DNA from: GWE2-42-39 sp942493345 | GTDB taxonomy: Bacteria; Bacteroidota; Bacteroidia; Bacteroidales; Prolixibacteraceae | Assembly: GCA_942493345.1 (NCBI GenBank) | Contig: OW818695.1 | Location: 2,046,001-2,110,000 of the forward strand | Direction of reading: 5' to 3' | DNA: 64,000 nt | Part shown: positions 15,958 through 24,880 of the stretch, one piece after another | Layout: every line of letters begins with the position of its first letter | How positions within the stretch are numbered: position 1 is the stretch's first letter | Notes under the pieces: model-generated | The model's input: the letters and a program-made list of their open reading frames with translations, nothing else | Databases searched by the model: none | What the model was told of the DNA's origin: nothing | Position numbers and translations under genes: made by a program

Positions 15958-16767
15958 ATGAAGAAGATCACATTTCTATTCATTTTTGTCTTTTTAATGA
16001 TATTCACTTCTTGCGGGAAGCCAAATAAATATGTACTGATTGAAACCAGTTATGGCAACATAAAAGTCAGACTGTATAAAGAAACCCCGGAACACCAGAA
16101 GAATTTTATTAAGCTTGTAAAGCAAGGGTATTTTGACGAGCAACTTTTTCACCGGGTCATCCAAAATTTCATGATCCAGGGTGGCGATCCGAAATCGAAA
16201 AATGCTCAACCGGGTGTCCGATTGGGAGAAGGTGAACCGGGTTATACGATTTCGGCGGAAATCAACCAACAGCTTTTTCATAAAAGGGGCGCTCTGTCGG
16301 CAGCTCGTCAGAGCGATGAAATAAATCCCGAAAAACGGTCGTCGGGTTCGCAGTTTTTTATTGTTCAGGGGGAACCATTTACCAAAGAAGCACTTGATGC
16401 TATGCAGCAATCAAAAAATTCGGAACGGGTACAGCGCATTTTCATCCGGTTATTTAATGAGAACAAGGAAGAAATAACGCAACTTCGCAAAAGTGGCGAC
16501 AGAGAAAAATTCAATGCCCGCATTGACGAACTTCAGGAAAAAGCTGAAACCGAAGCAAAACAGGCGGGCGATTCTATTTTCAGTCCCGAACAGATTGAGG
16601 CGTATACAACGATCGGAGGTTGTCCTTCGCTCGATGGTGAATATACTGTTTTTGGCGAAGTTGTTGAAGGACTTAATGTAATTGACAAGATTGCCGCCGA
16701 AGCAACCGATCATTATGACCGTCCCGAAAAGGATATAAAATTTAAAGTAACTGTCGTAAAAAAATAA
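15958..16767 (+). CDS. Lipoprotein peptidyl-prolyl isomerase (cyclophilin type), copy 1
   Basis: The chosen ATG at 15958 begins a lipoprotein signal (FLMIFTSCGK); the upstream in-frame codons do not look like a leader. The 269-residue protein has the cyclophilin motifs ETSYGNIKVRLY, FHRVIQNFMIQGGDP, GALSAARQ, SGSQFFIVQGEPF and LDGEYTVFGEVVEGLNVIDKIA. It should catalyse proline isomerisation in the periplasm, attached to a membrane. Between the SQFFIV strand and the last strands lies an insert of about 70 charged helical residues, not present in simple cyclophilins. It is the first gene of a three-gene operon of paralogs, one base before the next. Confidence 0.92.
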   Translation: MKKITFLFIFVFLMIFTSCGKPNKYVLIETSYGNIKVRLYKETPEHQKNFIKLVKQGYFDEQLFHRVIQNFMIQGGDPKSKNAQPGVRLGEGEPGYTISAEINQQLFHKRGALSAARQSDEINPEKRSSGSQFFIVQGEPFTKEALDAMQQSKNSERVQRIFIRLFNENKEEITQLRKSGDREKFNARIDELQEKAETEAKQAGDSIFSPEQIEAYTTIGGCPSLDGEYTVFGEVVEGLNVIDKIAAEATDHYDRPEKDIKFKVTVVKK

Positions 16768-16768
16768 A

Positions 16769-17581
16769 GTGATACGGAAAATACAAAATACGATCCTTCT
16801 TGTTTTGCTGAGTTCCTTTGTTGGACTGGCGCAGGAAAGAATAGTGCTTATTTCAACCAATTTAGGCGATATGAAATTTCGTTTGTTCGATGACACACCT
16901 AAACACCGGGATGCATTTATCCAGTTGGCTGAAGAATCGTATTACGACGGGACTTTATTTTACCGGGTCATTAAAAACTTTTTGATACAAGGCGGGTCAA
17001 GGTCGTCGCGTAATGCGCCGCCGGGAAAACGGATTGGCTACGGAGATCCGGATAAAACAGTGGATGATGAAATTATCTCTCATTATTTCCATAAAAAAGG
17101 GGCCTTGTGCGCACCACGGCAACCCGATGACGTGAACCCGTTCAAACAGTCGGATATCTCGCAATTTTATATTGTGAAAGGACAGGTTTTCACGCCGGGC
17201 AAGCTCGACACGATGCAACTGGCAGTTAACCAGCCAATCCGAAAAAAAGTGTACAACCAGTTTATGACAACTTCGGTGAGGAATGAACTGAAACAACTGA
17301 AAGAAGAAAAAAAAGTTCAGGAATTTAAGAGTCTGGCCGAAAAAATAAAAAAAGATATTGAAGCTGAATATCACATGCAACCGGGTATTCTTGAGTTCTC
17401 AGAAGAGCAGCGAAGGGCATATACAACCATTGGCGGATACCCTGATCTTGATGGAAAATATACCATTTTTGGTGAATGTATTGAAGGACTGGAAGTGATT
17501 GATAAAATTGCAGCTCTCGAAACCGATGAAAATGACCGACCGGTCAGGGATGTGAAGATAATTGTGAAAGTTTTAAAATGA
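16769..17581 (+). CDS. Periplasmic peptidyl-prolyl isomerase (cyclophilin type), copy 2
   Basis: Translation starts at a GTG one base after the previous stop. The 270-residue protein has a cleavable signal (LLVLLSSFVGLAQE), then cyclophilin motifs: STNLGDMKFRLFDDTP, YRVIKNFLIQGG, KKGALCAPRQ, DISQFYIVKGQVF and LDGKYTIFGECIEGLEVIDKIA. It carries the same helical insert as copy 1, here lysine-rich (LKQLKEEKKVQEFKSLAEK). It is a clear tandem duplicate of copy 1 that lost the lipid anchor and diverged in the substrate groove (His to Tyr before the conserved Arg, QGGD to QGGS). Confidence 0.92.
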   Translation: MIRKIQNTILLVLLSSFVGLAQERIVLISTNLGDMKFRLFDDTPKHRDAFIQLAEESYYDGTLFYRVIKNFLIQGGSRSSRNAPPGKRIGYGDPDKTVDDEIISHYFHKKGALCAPRQPDDVNPFKQSDISQFYIVKGQVFTPGKLDTMQLAVNQPIRKKVYNQFMTTSVRNELKQLKEEKKVQEFKSLAEKIKKDIEAEYHMQPGILEFSEEQRRAYTTIGGYPDLDGKYTIFGECIEGLEVIDKIAALETDENDRPVRDVKIIVKVLK

Positions 17582-17623
17582 ACATATTTCAAGCGACATC
17601 AAATACTTTTAAAAACAGAACCA

Positions 17624-18958
17624 GTGAAAAAAATCCTGACCTATTTATTTCTGATTGTTTTGCTGACAGGCTGCGGACAAGCTGGTCAAAAAAAAGCAGA
17701 CAAGCCGGAGAAACCAGAAGAAACTGGAACGGTTCCCGAAAACCAGGAAAATTCCGGTTCGTATTCCGGCTTTTTATCTTCCATCGTGAAAATACAGACT
17801 TTCGATAAGGGGCGCATACTGGAAACCGGTCAGGGTTTTTTTGTGGAAGAAGATGTGATTGTTATTCGCCTTTCGATGATGGATGGCTCCACCCATGCGG
17901 TTTTTACTCCTCTCGACGAGGATAAAAATTATACAGTTACAGGTTATTTGGCAATTGACCGTATTAACGATCTGATTCTTTTAAAAACGGATGGTGTCAA
18001 ACGGATGCCAATCCCGCTTTATAAGGGAATTGCCCCGGATAGTGAAAAGACCATTTATGTAACCCCGTCGACAGGAAATACCATTCCTTTGCATCGGGGG
18101 AAAATACTTAGTTATTCGAATATTCAGGGGAACCCGCTTTATACTGTAACCAACCAGTTTCGCTCAACCAGTTTCGGAACTCCTGTGTTTGCTTCGAACC
18201 TGCAAACCATCGGGCTGGCTTTTTCTAAGATTGTTGATTACGAAGCCCGTTATTTTGTGATTCCTTCGACTTTTATTTCAGAATTAATGAAAAAGAAAGA
18301 ATCCCGTCCGGTTGCCCTTGAGAATATAAAACAGGCCGATAAAACAATGTTTGAAGCGAATAAAAAAATCAAGGCACTGCTTATCGAAACCGATTTTGGG
18401 AACATTAAAATCCGCTTGTTTAACGAGACGCCGGCCTATCGCGATAATTTTATCAAACTGGTACGCGAACAGTATTTCAACGGTTTGTTGATTCACCGGG
18501 CGATTAAAGGTTTCTGCATACAAAGCGGCGCTGCCGATACCCGCTATGCAACCAAAGATGACGTGGTTGGTTGGAAAGGGCCTGGCTACACGCTGCCCGC
18601 GCATATTGTTTCCGGGTTTTATCACCGGCGCGGCATGATCGGTTCGCCCCGCAAACCCGATACCGAAAATTCGAAACGGCGTTCCGATGGCTCTCAGTTT
18701 TACATTGTTACTGGCCGGGTTTACACCGATAAAGAATTAAATGAAATTGAAAAGCAAAATCAGGTAAAATTTACTGCAGAACAACGGCATACTTATAAAA
18801 CAGAAGGCGGCGCCCCGCATATTGATGGTACCTATACCATTTTTGGCGAAGTACTGGAAGGTATGGACGTGGCCGACCGGATTTCAAAAGTTGCGATCGG
18901 CAGTGAGTTCCGACCCGTTGATGATATTCGGATCAAGAGCATTCACATTCTGGAATAA
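17624..18958 (+). CDS. Lipoprotein with inactive trypsin-like domain fused to a cyclophilin, copy 3
   Basis: The GTG at 17624 begins a lipoprotein signal (FLIVLLTGCGQ). Residues about 45-215 look like a two-barrel trypsin/HtrA domain: TGQGFFVEEDVIV, YLAIDRINDLILLKTD, and TSFGTPVFASNLQTIGLAFS. The catalytic His region reads VIRLSMM and the GNSGGP position reads TSFGTP, so His and Ser are absent and only the Asp-like position remains; the domain is probably a binding module. Residues from about 245 form a cyclophilin (ETDFGNIKIRLF, HRAIKGFCIQSG, GSQFYIVTGRVY, DGTYTIFGEVLEGMDVADRI) without the helical insert of copies 1 and 2. It is 42 bases after copy 2 and ends the operon. Confidence 0.85.
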   Translation: MKKILTYLFLIVLLTGCGQAGQKKADKPEKPEETGTVPENQENSGSYSGFLSSIVKIQTFDKGRILETGQGFFVEEDVIVIRLSMMDGSTHAVFTPLDEDKNYTVTGYLAIDRINDLILLKTDGVKRMPIPLYKGIAPDSEKTIYVTPSTGNTIPLHRGKILSYSNIQGNPLYTVTNQFRSTSFGTPVFASNLQTIGLAFSKIVDYEARYFVIPSTFISELMKKKESRPVALENIKQADKTMFEANKKIKALLIETDFGNIKIRLFNETPAYRDNFIKLVREQYFNGLLIHRAIKGFCIQSGAADTRYATKDDVVGWKGPGYTLPAHIVSGFYHRRGMIGSPRKPDTENSKRRSDGSQFYIVTGRVYTDKELNEIEKQNQVKFTAEQRHTYKTEGGAPHIDGTYTIFGEVLEGMDVADRISKVAIGSEFRPVDDIRIKSIHILE

Positions 18959-18984
18959 TTATTTAACCAATTTTTTCAAAGTTA

Positions 18985-21423
18985 TTATGGCTTTGGTTGC
19001 ACCAGATTTCTCACATTGATGTAGAAAGAACCTGCATTGTCTTTATTTGTATTTATGGCCAGTATATTCGTGTACTTGTACTTCTGGCTTAAAGTGGAAG
19101 TAGTAGTCCAGGTCATTCCTGAAGAATCGGGTTTGGTTAGCATCATTTCCCTGATAACTTTTGGTTTGCCGGTTTTCAAATCAATGTCACATAGAAATAA
19201 TTTGATGCCAGGGTCGAGCGATTTTACGATTGTCTCAACTTTAACTTCAGTGACGTTGGGGCCATCAAGCCGCAGTTTAATAATTTTTGCCGACAAGTGA
19301 GGTAATTCTTCTTTTACTTCCTGCGAGGTAAAACTTACAGGAACTTTGACTATTACATTATTTTGGCCATTCACCGGGTTAAACCGGATATATCTCGAAT
19401 CTGTATTTTGGTAAGCCCATTTGGCATATCCTTCAAACTCTTTTTCAATATTGGTGTCATATACCTTTTGTAACTTATTGTCGAGGATTGTTAGATAATC
19501 ATTCTGGTCAAGATCAAGTCCTGCATGTTTTAGAAGATTAGCAATGTTAAATGTATATTTCGACCAGTAATTAGTAAGATAATAGAGAAAAAGACCTGCT
19601 TCATATAATTCCCCTTTATCCCACGATTTACAAATTGAACTTTCTACACCTTGCCATTCTTTTGCTAATTTTTCACATTCCGGAAGCGGAAGGGCAGTTG
19701 TATCTTTTATACCGTATGCCATGGCATCTCCCTGAACAGCCAGAGCTTCATACCACCAGGTAGGCAGGGTATAAACTCTATCAGCCACAAAATTTGGCGC
19801 GTTAAATGCATCTGCAATTTGTTTTGGGTCCAGCTCCATGAAGTAATAATTATCCTCTATCAGGTGCAAAAATTCGTGGGGTACAAGGCTTTTCAGGTTT
19901 AGGTATGGTTTAGCATGGGGTGATTTTTGATCATTATGAACATACATGCAATTGGCCCACGATCCGTATTCACCTTCAGATGCGCCTTTGTCTATGCTTT
20001 TTACATAAATATTGACTTTTCCTGTAGGGACCCACAATTTATGAGGTTCGTCCTGAAATGCTTTTTTTGCCACACTAAACCAATGGGCAATATCCTGAAC
20101 CATATAGGGGGCATAGTAATCTTTCTTTCTTTTTTCATCCCCTTCTTTAATATACCATTCCTCATTTTTAAAATCATTATATCCTGAATTTGGCATTGGC
20201 CGGTGTGTGTCATAAATGCTATAAAAAACAATACAGTCTTCATTTTCAAACTTCATCGAATAAAAGCCTGTCGTCAGAAACTCGAAAAGGCTAAGTGTTG
20301 TAAGATGTGAAGTTTTAAACGAAATCGAACTTTCCTGCTCGTTTATAGAATAGTCCGGATAAGCAACCCACTGCTTTCTGTTCTCATCAAAATAAGCAGG
20401 CCTGATGTTTTCTGTAACTCCGGGAACCGACAATTTGCTTTTATCGAAGAACATTTTAATTTCCAATGATTTTTGAAATAATTTACCACACGAAAGGGTC
20501 ACATCCATTGCGTTCAGGATGTTGATTTCATCGTATTTGTATTCTTTGGTTACTTTGTTGATCGTCAGTTTGGTTCCTGCCGGAGCAATCCCCTGCGGAA
20601 TGGTAACTTCAATTTGTGAGTCGAGGCCAATTTTTGCCGGGGCTTGCGATGTGTTCACTGTTTCCTGAAGCGAACTTCCGCCCTTCATTGCTGATGGAGC
20701 TTGGGTTGTCTGTGTTTTTGCCGGTTGACTGGTTGGTGCAGGTTCGGGTTGAGCTACCGGTTGACTTGGTTTATTCTGATTTACTGAAGTTGAAGAAGCC
20801 TTTGCCGCTGGAACAGAAGCAACAATTACCCCACCATTCAGAACCAGCTGAATAGCCTGTTCCGGGTTTTTGTCAAACGCCGTGGCATGTCGCTGCCCGT
20901 TGCCTTCGATTATCAAAACAATCGAATTGCCCGGTGTCCAATCGGGAAGATTGATGATTTCGGTTAATATTTTCGATATATCGGGCGATTTCATAATAGC
21001 GCCTGCTTCGTTCCATGCCTCAACATTATTCCAGTTGACCCGTGCAATGGTTCTTGCCCGCGATGAAATATTCCGGTCTATCGCTTGAAAAGGCTTTGCA
21101 TTTCCGCTCTTTTCGCCTGTTATCGCCAACATCGAGATTTTGCTGGCTGGCTGGTCAACTTGGAAAGCCAGATAACAGTTTGAAAGGGCTGTCCCTTTCT
21201 GAAGCTGCACATTTGTGAACCTCAGACCGACACATTGCTTCATATTTTTTGGGTTGGTCGGATCGGAGGTCAGGTCGATAACCGGACTGTTGAGGGTTAC
21301 GATCGTATATCCGACAGATTCTTCGGCATCGTCATCCGGCGAACTGATCTGGTAATTCTGTGCATGTATATGAAGTATGGCGAAAAAAAATAAAATGGAA
21401 AGAAACAGATATCCCCTTTTCAT
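18985..21423 (-). CDS. Large exported protein with a HEXXH zinc-peptidase-like domain
   Basis: This 812-residue protein has a signal peptide (FFFAILHIHAQ), then a beta domain at about residues 25-200 (VGLRFTNVQLQKG, ISSRARTIARVNWNN, IEGNGQRHATAFDKNPEQA) like those found beside exported bacterial hydrolases. A linker of about 60 residues rich in Pro, Ser, Thr and Gln follows, then a ZU5-like strand region (EVTIPQGIAPAGTKLTI). The C-terminal half has H516-E-F-L-H520 in VPHEFLHLIEDNYYF and a possible third zinc ligand E559 in WWYEALAVQGDAMAYG, the arrangement of gluzincin peptidases. It is convergent with the cyclophilin operon, 26 bases away. The family is not recognised; peptidase activity is inferred. 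Confidence 0.7.
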   Translation of the reverse strand: MKRGYLFLSILFFFAILHIHAQNYQISSPDDDAEESVGYTIVTLNSPVIDLTSDPTNPKNMKQCVGLRFTNVQLQKGTALSNCYLAFQVDQPASKISMLAITGEKSGNAKPFQAIDRNISSRARTIARVNWNNVEAWNEAGAIMKSPDISKILTEIINLPDWTPGNSIVLIIEGNGQRHATAFDKNPEQAIQLVLNGGVIVASVPAAKASSTSVNQNKPSQPVAQPEPAPTSQPAKTQTTQAPSAMKGGSSLQETVNTSQAPAKIGLDSQIEVTIPQGIAPAGTKLTINKVTKEYKYDEINILNAMDVTLSCGKLFQKSLEIKMFFDKSKLSVPGVTENIRPAYFDENRKQWVAYPDYSINEQESSISFKTSHLTTLSLFEFLTTGFYSMKFENEDCIVFYSIYDTHRPMPNSGYNDFKNEEWYIKEGDEKRKKDYYAPYMVQDIAHWFSVAKKAFQDEPHKLWVPTGKVNIYVKSIDKGASEGEYGSWANCMYVHNDQKSPHAKPYLNLKSLVPHEFLHLIEDNYYFMELDPKQIADAFNAPNFVADRVYTLPTWWYEALAVQGDAMAYGIKDTTALPLPECEKLAKEWQGVESSICKSWDKGELYEAGLFLYYLTNYWSKYTFNIANLLKHAGLDLDQNDYLTILDNKLQKVYDTNIEKEFEGYAKWAYQNTDSRYIRFNPVNGQNNVIVKVPVSFTSQEVKEELPHLSAKIIKLRLDGPNVTEVKVETIVKSLDPGIKLFLCDIDLKTGKPKVIREMMLTKPDSSGMTWTTTSTLSQKYKYTNILAINTNKDNAGSFYINVRNLVQPKP

Positions 21424-21489
21424 GATTTCGGTTTTTTAAATTTAAAAACAAGTTATGCCATTTTTTGCAACCACACAAGACCGGTATTT

Positions 21490-23004
21490 TTACTCTTTTC
21501 CCTTGTCATACGTGGCTTCTCTTTGTTTTGCCTTTTCCTGCCATTGAGGTAACAGATTCCGTTTGAATTCCTGCTTTTCCTTTTTCAGTTGTTCCATGTT
21601 CAGCCCGATAAAAGCCTGCGCTTTGGCTTTTGTTTCAATTTCAGGATAAGGAACTTCCTTGTTGTATCCCAAATCGGCCAAAACACGGGCCAGTTTGATA
21701 CGGGTATCCTGTGCAATAGTGATGCCGGTCGATATTATACGGCCAATCTCAATCGGCGAATGGAACGATGCTCCGTGACTTGCGGCCGAATAATCCCAGC
21801 GCCACTGTGCACGACGGATTCCCTGGAGGATGTCTTTCATCTCGGTTTCTTTAGCTCCCAAGTCCCAGGCTTTTTTTGCTTCCATGTGGGCACGGACAAG
21901 CAATTCCTCAAGTTTGTTGCGGTTTTCAATAATTTTATCCTGACGGTCGTACACGTTTTTAACCAATTCCAGGGTTTCTTCGCGGTGGCAAACCTGGCAC
22001 GAGTTGGCCACATTGTTCAACGGCGACTGAATGTGATGGTCGGTAAGTTTCTGCCCGCCTTCACTTTTGTATGGCATGTGGCAATCGGCACACGATACGC
22101 CCCGTTCGGCATGAATGCCGGTCAGGTGCACTTCGTAATCCGGATGTTGCGCCTTCAGCATTGGTGCCTTGCTGAGGGCATGTGTCCAATCTGAAAATTC
22201 AATTTCGTCGTAATATTTTTCCATTGCTTCGGGCGACATGCCTTTATCCCACGGAAATGTCAGGTATTCGGCGCCTTCTACCTTTTTCTTATTGAAATAA
22301 TATTCAACATGGCATTGGGCACATACCAGGCTGCGCATTTCCTGATGGCTTGCATTTTGAATGTCTTTTCCTTGTCGTTCGAAGGCTTCAATTAGCGCCG
22401 GACGGGAAATATGCAGGTTCATGGTTTTTGCATCGTGACAGTCGGCACAACCAATCGGGTTCACCACTTCACCACCCAGACTGGCCCATTTTCCTGTATA
22501 AAAAGCGGCCACACCACATTCGTGCATCAGTCGGGGCACATCGGGGCTTTTGCAGGTCCAGCAAGTAGATGGCGCTGGCCCGCTGTTGGCATCGGTGGGT
22601 GCGCCGGTGCGTAAAATATTTATAATATCTTCCACAGCATGAGCATGTCCGCGGGACTGATTGTATTCTTTTGAAAAACTGTAACCCGCCCAAAGCACCA
22701 CGAGCCGCGGATCAACGTCAAGCATATCAATCATCCGGCTTCCGTTGTATTTGCTCGCAAAAGTGGTGTCGACGGTTTGTTTGAATGAGTCGAATTCCCG
22801 TGGAAAAATCTCACCCCAAACTTCGTTTCGGGGTTCCCACTGCGAAACCTGTTTTTGGGGAATATTCACAAAAACAGCTTCGGCCCTCCGTTCAACTATT
22901 GACGACGCCAAAAGACCAATGAAAAAAACAAAAACAACGGTGGCGAAAAAAATAAGCCATGCCATCCACGGGCGTTTTTCTATCAGGTTGAGTATACTTT
23001 TCAT
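21490..23004 (-). CDS. nrfA: Ammonia-forming cytochrome c nitrite reductase, catalytic subunit
   Basis: The 504-residue protein reduces nitrite to ammonium with six electrons in the periplasm. The start at 23004 is chosen because it places a signal anchor at the N-terminus (WMAWLIFFATVVFVFFIG); the frame extends upstream only as an overlap with nrfH. The first haem motif is CWTCK, the lysine-ligated catalytic haem unique to NrfA, followed by four CXXCH motifs (CADCH, CAQCH, CADCH, CQVCH), five haems in all. The catalytic-site region LTGIHAERGVSCADCHMPYKSEG and the TDHHIQSPLNN stretch are also present. It starts five bases after the nrfH stop. Confidence 0.97.
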   Translation of the reverse strand: MKSILNLIEKRPWMAWLIFFATVVFVFFIGLLASSIVERRAEAVFVNIPQKQVSQWEPRNEVWGEIFPREFDSFKQTVDTTFASKYNGSRMIDMLDVDPRLVVLWAGYSFSKEYNQSRGHAHAVEDIINILRTGAPTDANSGPAPSTCWTCKSPDVPRLMHECGVAAFYTGKWASLGGEVVNPIGCADCHDAKTMNLHISRPALIEAFERQGKDIQNASHQEMRSLVCAQCHVEYYFNKKKVEGAEYLTFPWDKGMSPEAMEKYYDEIEFSDWTHALSKAPMLKAQHPDYEVHLTGIHAERGVSCADCHMPYKSEGGQKLTDHHIQSPLNNVANSCQVCHREETLELVKNVYDRQDKIIENRNKLEELLVRAHMEAKKAWDLGAKETEMKDILQGIRRAQWRWDYSAASHGASFHSPIEIGRIISTGITIAQDTRIKLARVLADLGYNKEVPYPEIETKAKAQAFIGLNMEQLKKEKQEFKRNLLPQWQEKAKQREATYDKGKE

Positions 23005-23009
23005 AGTCG

Positions 23010-23603
23010 TTATTTTTTTGATGTTTCGGTTTTTAACATTTTCTCGAGCCACGCGGGAACCGGACTTTCCGGAAGAGGCACGCGGGCATTGGGTACACTG
23101 CTCAGGCTGTTGACCCGGCCATGCGGTACTTCTCGGTGACATTCCCAGCAAACCCTGCCGGTTGCATGAGCTTCCTGGTTTTCCACGGTTGACACCAGTT
23201 TGGGATCGAGCAAAAGCGCACTGTGGCAGCGGATACAATTCGTATGAACTACGTTTCGTCCGGCTTCATGAATAAAAATTACCTGCGGTTCCATTCTTAG
23301 TGCAAATATGCTGGCATGGCGCATTCCATCTTTTGCCTTGAAAAAATATTTATTAAGCACATTATTGTGAGGCACATGACAGTCGTTGCAGTTTGTATAT
23401 TCACGGTGTGAACTATGGCTCCAAGTGGCATATTGGGGAGCCATAATATGGCAATTGGTGCAGGTTTCAGGCTTGTCGGACAAATACGAATGGGCTTTGC
23501 TGATGTAAAACGAATACGCTGCAAGCCCCGCAATTATTCCGCATAAAAGCAATACCGGAAATCGCCATTCCCGGGGTGGAATAATTCGTTCGAATAACTT
23601 CAT
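23010..23603 (-). CDS. nrfH: Tetrahaem quinol dehydrogenase of nitrite reductase
   Basis: The 197-residue NapC/NirT-family protein has an N-terminal membrane anchor (FPVLLLCGIIAGLAAYSFYI) and four haem motifs: CTNCH, CNDCH, CIRCH and CWECH. It takes electrons from menaquinol and passes them to NrfA. The ATG at 23603 is used because the in-frame codon two positions earlier is TTG. The nrfHA pair has no other nrf gene nearby, which is normal for the NrfH-type system found in Bacteroidota, Deltaproteobacteria and Campylobacterota. Confidence 0.96.
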   Translation of the reverse strand: MKLFERIIPPREWRFPVLLLCGIIAGLAAYSFYISKAHSYLSDKPETCTNCHIMAPQYATWSHSSHREYTNCNDCHVPHNNVLNKYFFKAKDGMRHASIFALRMEPQVIFIHEAGRNVVHTNCIRCHSALLLDPKLVSTVENQEAHATGRVCWECHREVPHGRVNSLSSVPNARVPLPESPVPAWLEKMLKTETSKK

Positions 23604-23634
23604 AAGCAACCGTTATTATGCGTCCTGTAACCTG

Positions 23635-23642
23635 CAAAAATA
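23635..23642 (-). promoter_or_regulatory. -7 promoter box of nrfHA
   Basis: The minus strand reads TATTTTTG, matching TAnnTTTG, 31 bases before the nrfH ATG. No -33 TTTG is obvious. Confidence 0.4.
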
Positions 23643-23764
23643 GTTGAACTGTTATGCTCTTATTATCTACAAGTTAGAAGTATTCAGGCTGAAATCAATA
23701 ATTACAAATGATGTTATACAAAAGGAATTTTCGAACGTTTGTGGAACGTCAGGAGTATTTCAGT

Positions 23765-24868
23765 TTATTTATTCCGAGGGATTTTAAGTATTTCAACAAT
23801 TTCGTGGCTTATTCGTCGGGCAATACGCAGCTGTCCCAAGTCGGTGAGATGTGTTCCGTCGATGGTCGTTTCGTGGTCTTTTCCGTTTAATTCATTGGAG
23901 GGAATATAATAAACCTGTTCAAAATTTTCAGTAAGCAGTTGTTCGTATACATTTCTGAACGACTCGTTTTGCTGGCGGACGCGAGTTCCGATTTCGAGAT
24001 TCCAATTCCCCGTTTCCCGGAAAATACTTTCCACCATGAGGATTGGCGTACCGGGTTTCAGTATCCGTAGTTTTTTGATGAATGGGAGCGCTCTTTCCTT
24101 GATTTGTTCAGGAGATGTATTCGGTACACAATCGAGAATATACAGATCGGCTGGTATTTTGGCTAGCAGATCAACGATTTCGATCTCCATTTTACCGGCC
24201 CCGCTAAATCCCAGGTTAAAAGTTTCGACATTCAGGTTGCGGGAAATGATCGAAGGATAAGCCATTCCCGGCCGGGAAGCCGATGCTCCCTGGGTGATAC
24301 TCGACCCGTAGACCGCAATCTTTTTTGATGGTATGTATTCCGGGCTGGCAGGTTTTATGGCAGCTTGTTCGTCCACCCCGATTTCGATCTCTGTCAGTTC
24401 GGAATAGAGGGGTAGGTAAATTCTGTAATGCCTCATTTTTCCATCGAGATTTTTAACCAGAGAGGCGATGTTTTTTTCTGATCCGGGACCGGCAGATGCT
24501 ACAAATTGCCATGAATTGCCGTTCCACCCGTAAAGATCCAGACCGCCGATAGCTGTCGGGGTCATATTTGCCCTTGAGATGTATTTTCGTAAGTTCCATT
24601 TTACACCGATGTTCCGAGAATTGGTTTGAAACAGGATATTCAGCCCCGCCGAATTGGTTGATAAGTTTTTTACTTCGTTAGTCAATCCGATGCAGTTTAG
24701 TGAATCGATACGCTGAAAAAGACCGGAAGGAACAAAACCGGGCTGTCCGAAAACCGTGAGGTTTTCACCCCGAACATATTTTAGAGGAAGGTCTTCGCCT
24801 GCAACTGAAAAAAAAGATAAAACGGGAATAAGAAGGACAAACAGATATTTTTTACAAATGGCATTCAT
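23765..24868 (-). CDS. Exported SGNH/GDSL-type hydrolase
   Basis: A 367-residue protein with a signal peptide (VLLIPVLSFFSVAGE), an N-terminal beta domain of about 150 residues (NSAGLNILFQTNS, GGLDLYGWNG) and a C-terminal SGNH domain. The hydrolase blocks are VYGSSITQGASAS (nucleophile Ser), NLGFSGAGKME (oxyanion Gly), DCVPNTSPE and DGTHLTDLG (Asp and His). Proteins of this two-domain form are candidate carbohydrate esterases. It is 12 bases after the TIM-barrel gene and the last of four genes next to the remnant SusD/sigma region. Confidence 0.88.
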   Translation of the reverse strand: MNAICKKYLFVLLIPVLSFFSVAGEDLPLKYVRGENLTVFGQPGFVPSGLFQRIDSLNCIGLTNEVKNLSTNSAGLNILFQTNSRNIGVKWNLRKYISRANMTPTAIGGLDLYGWNGNSWQFVASAGPGSEKNIASLVKNLDGKMRHYRIYLPLYSELTEIEIGVDEQAAIKPASPEYIPSKKIAVYGSSITQGASASRPGMAYPSIISRNLNVETFNLGFSGAGKMEIEIVDLLAKIPADLYILDCVPNTSPEQIKERALPFIKKLRILKPGTPILMVESIFRETGNWNLEIGTRVRQQNESFRNVYEQLLTENFEQVYYIPSNELNGKDHETTIDGTHLTDLGQLRIARRISHEIVEILKIPRNK

Positions 24869-24880
24869 TGAAAAATTAGT

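Noticed and set aside
21490..23238. Longer NrfA start at 23238
   Set aside because: The extra 78 residues are antisense-like low-complexity translation of the nrfH gene; the ATG at 23004 begins a proper signal anchor.
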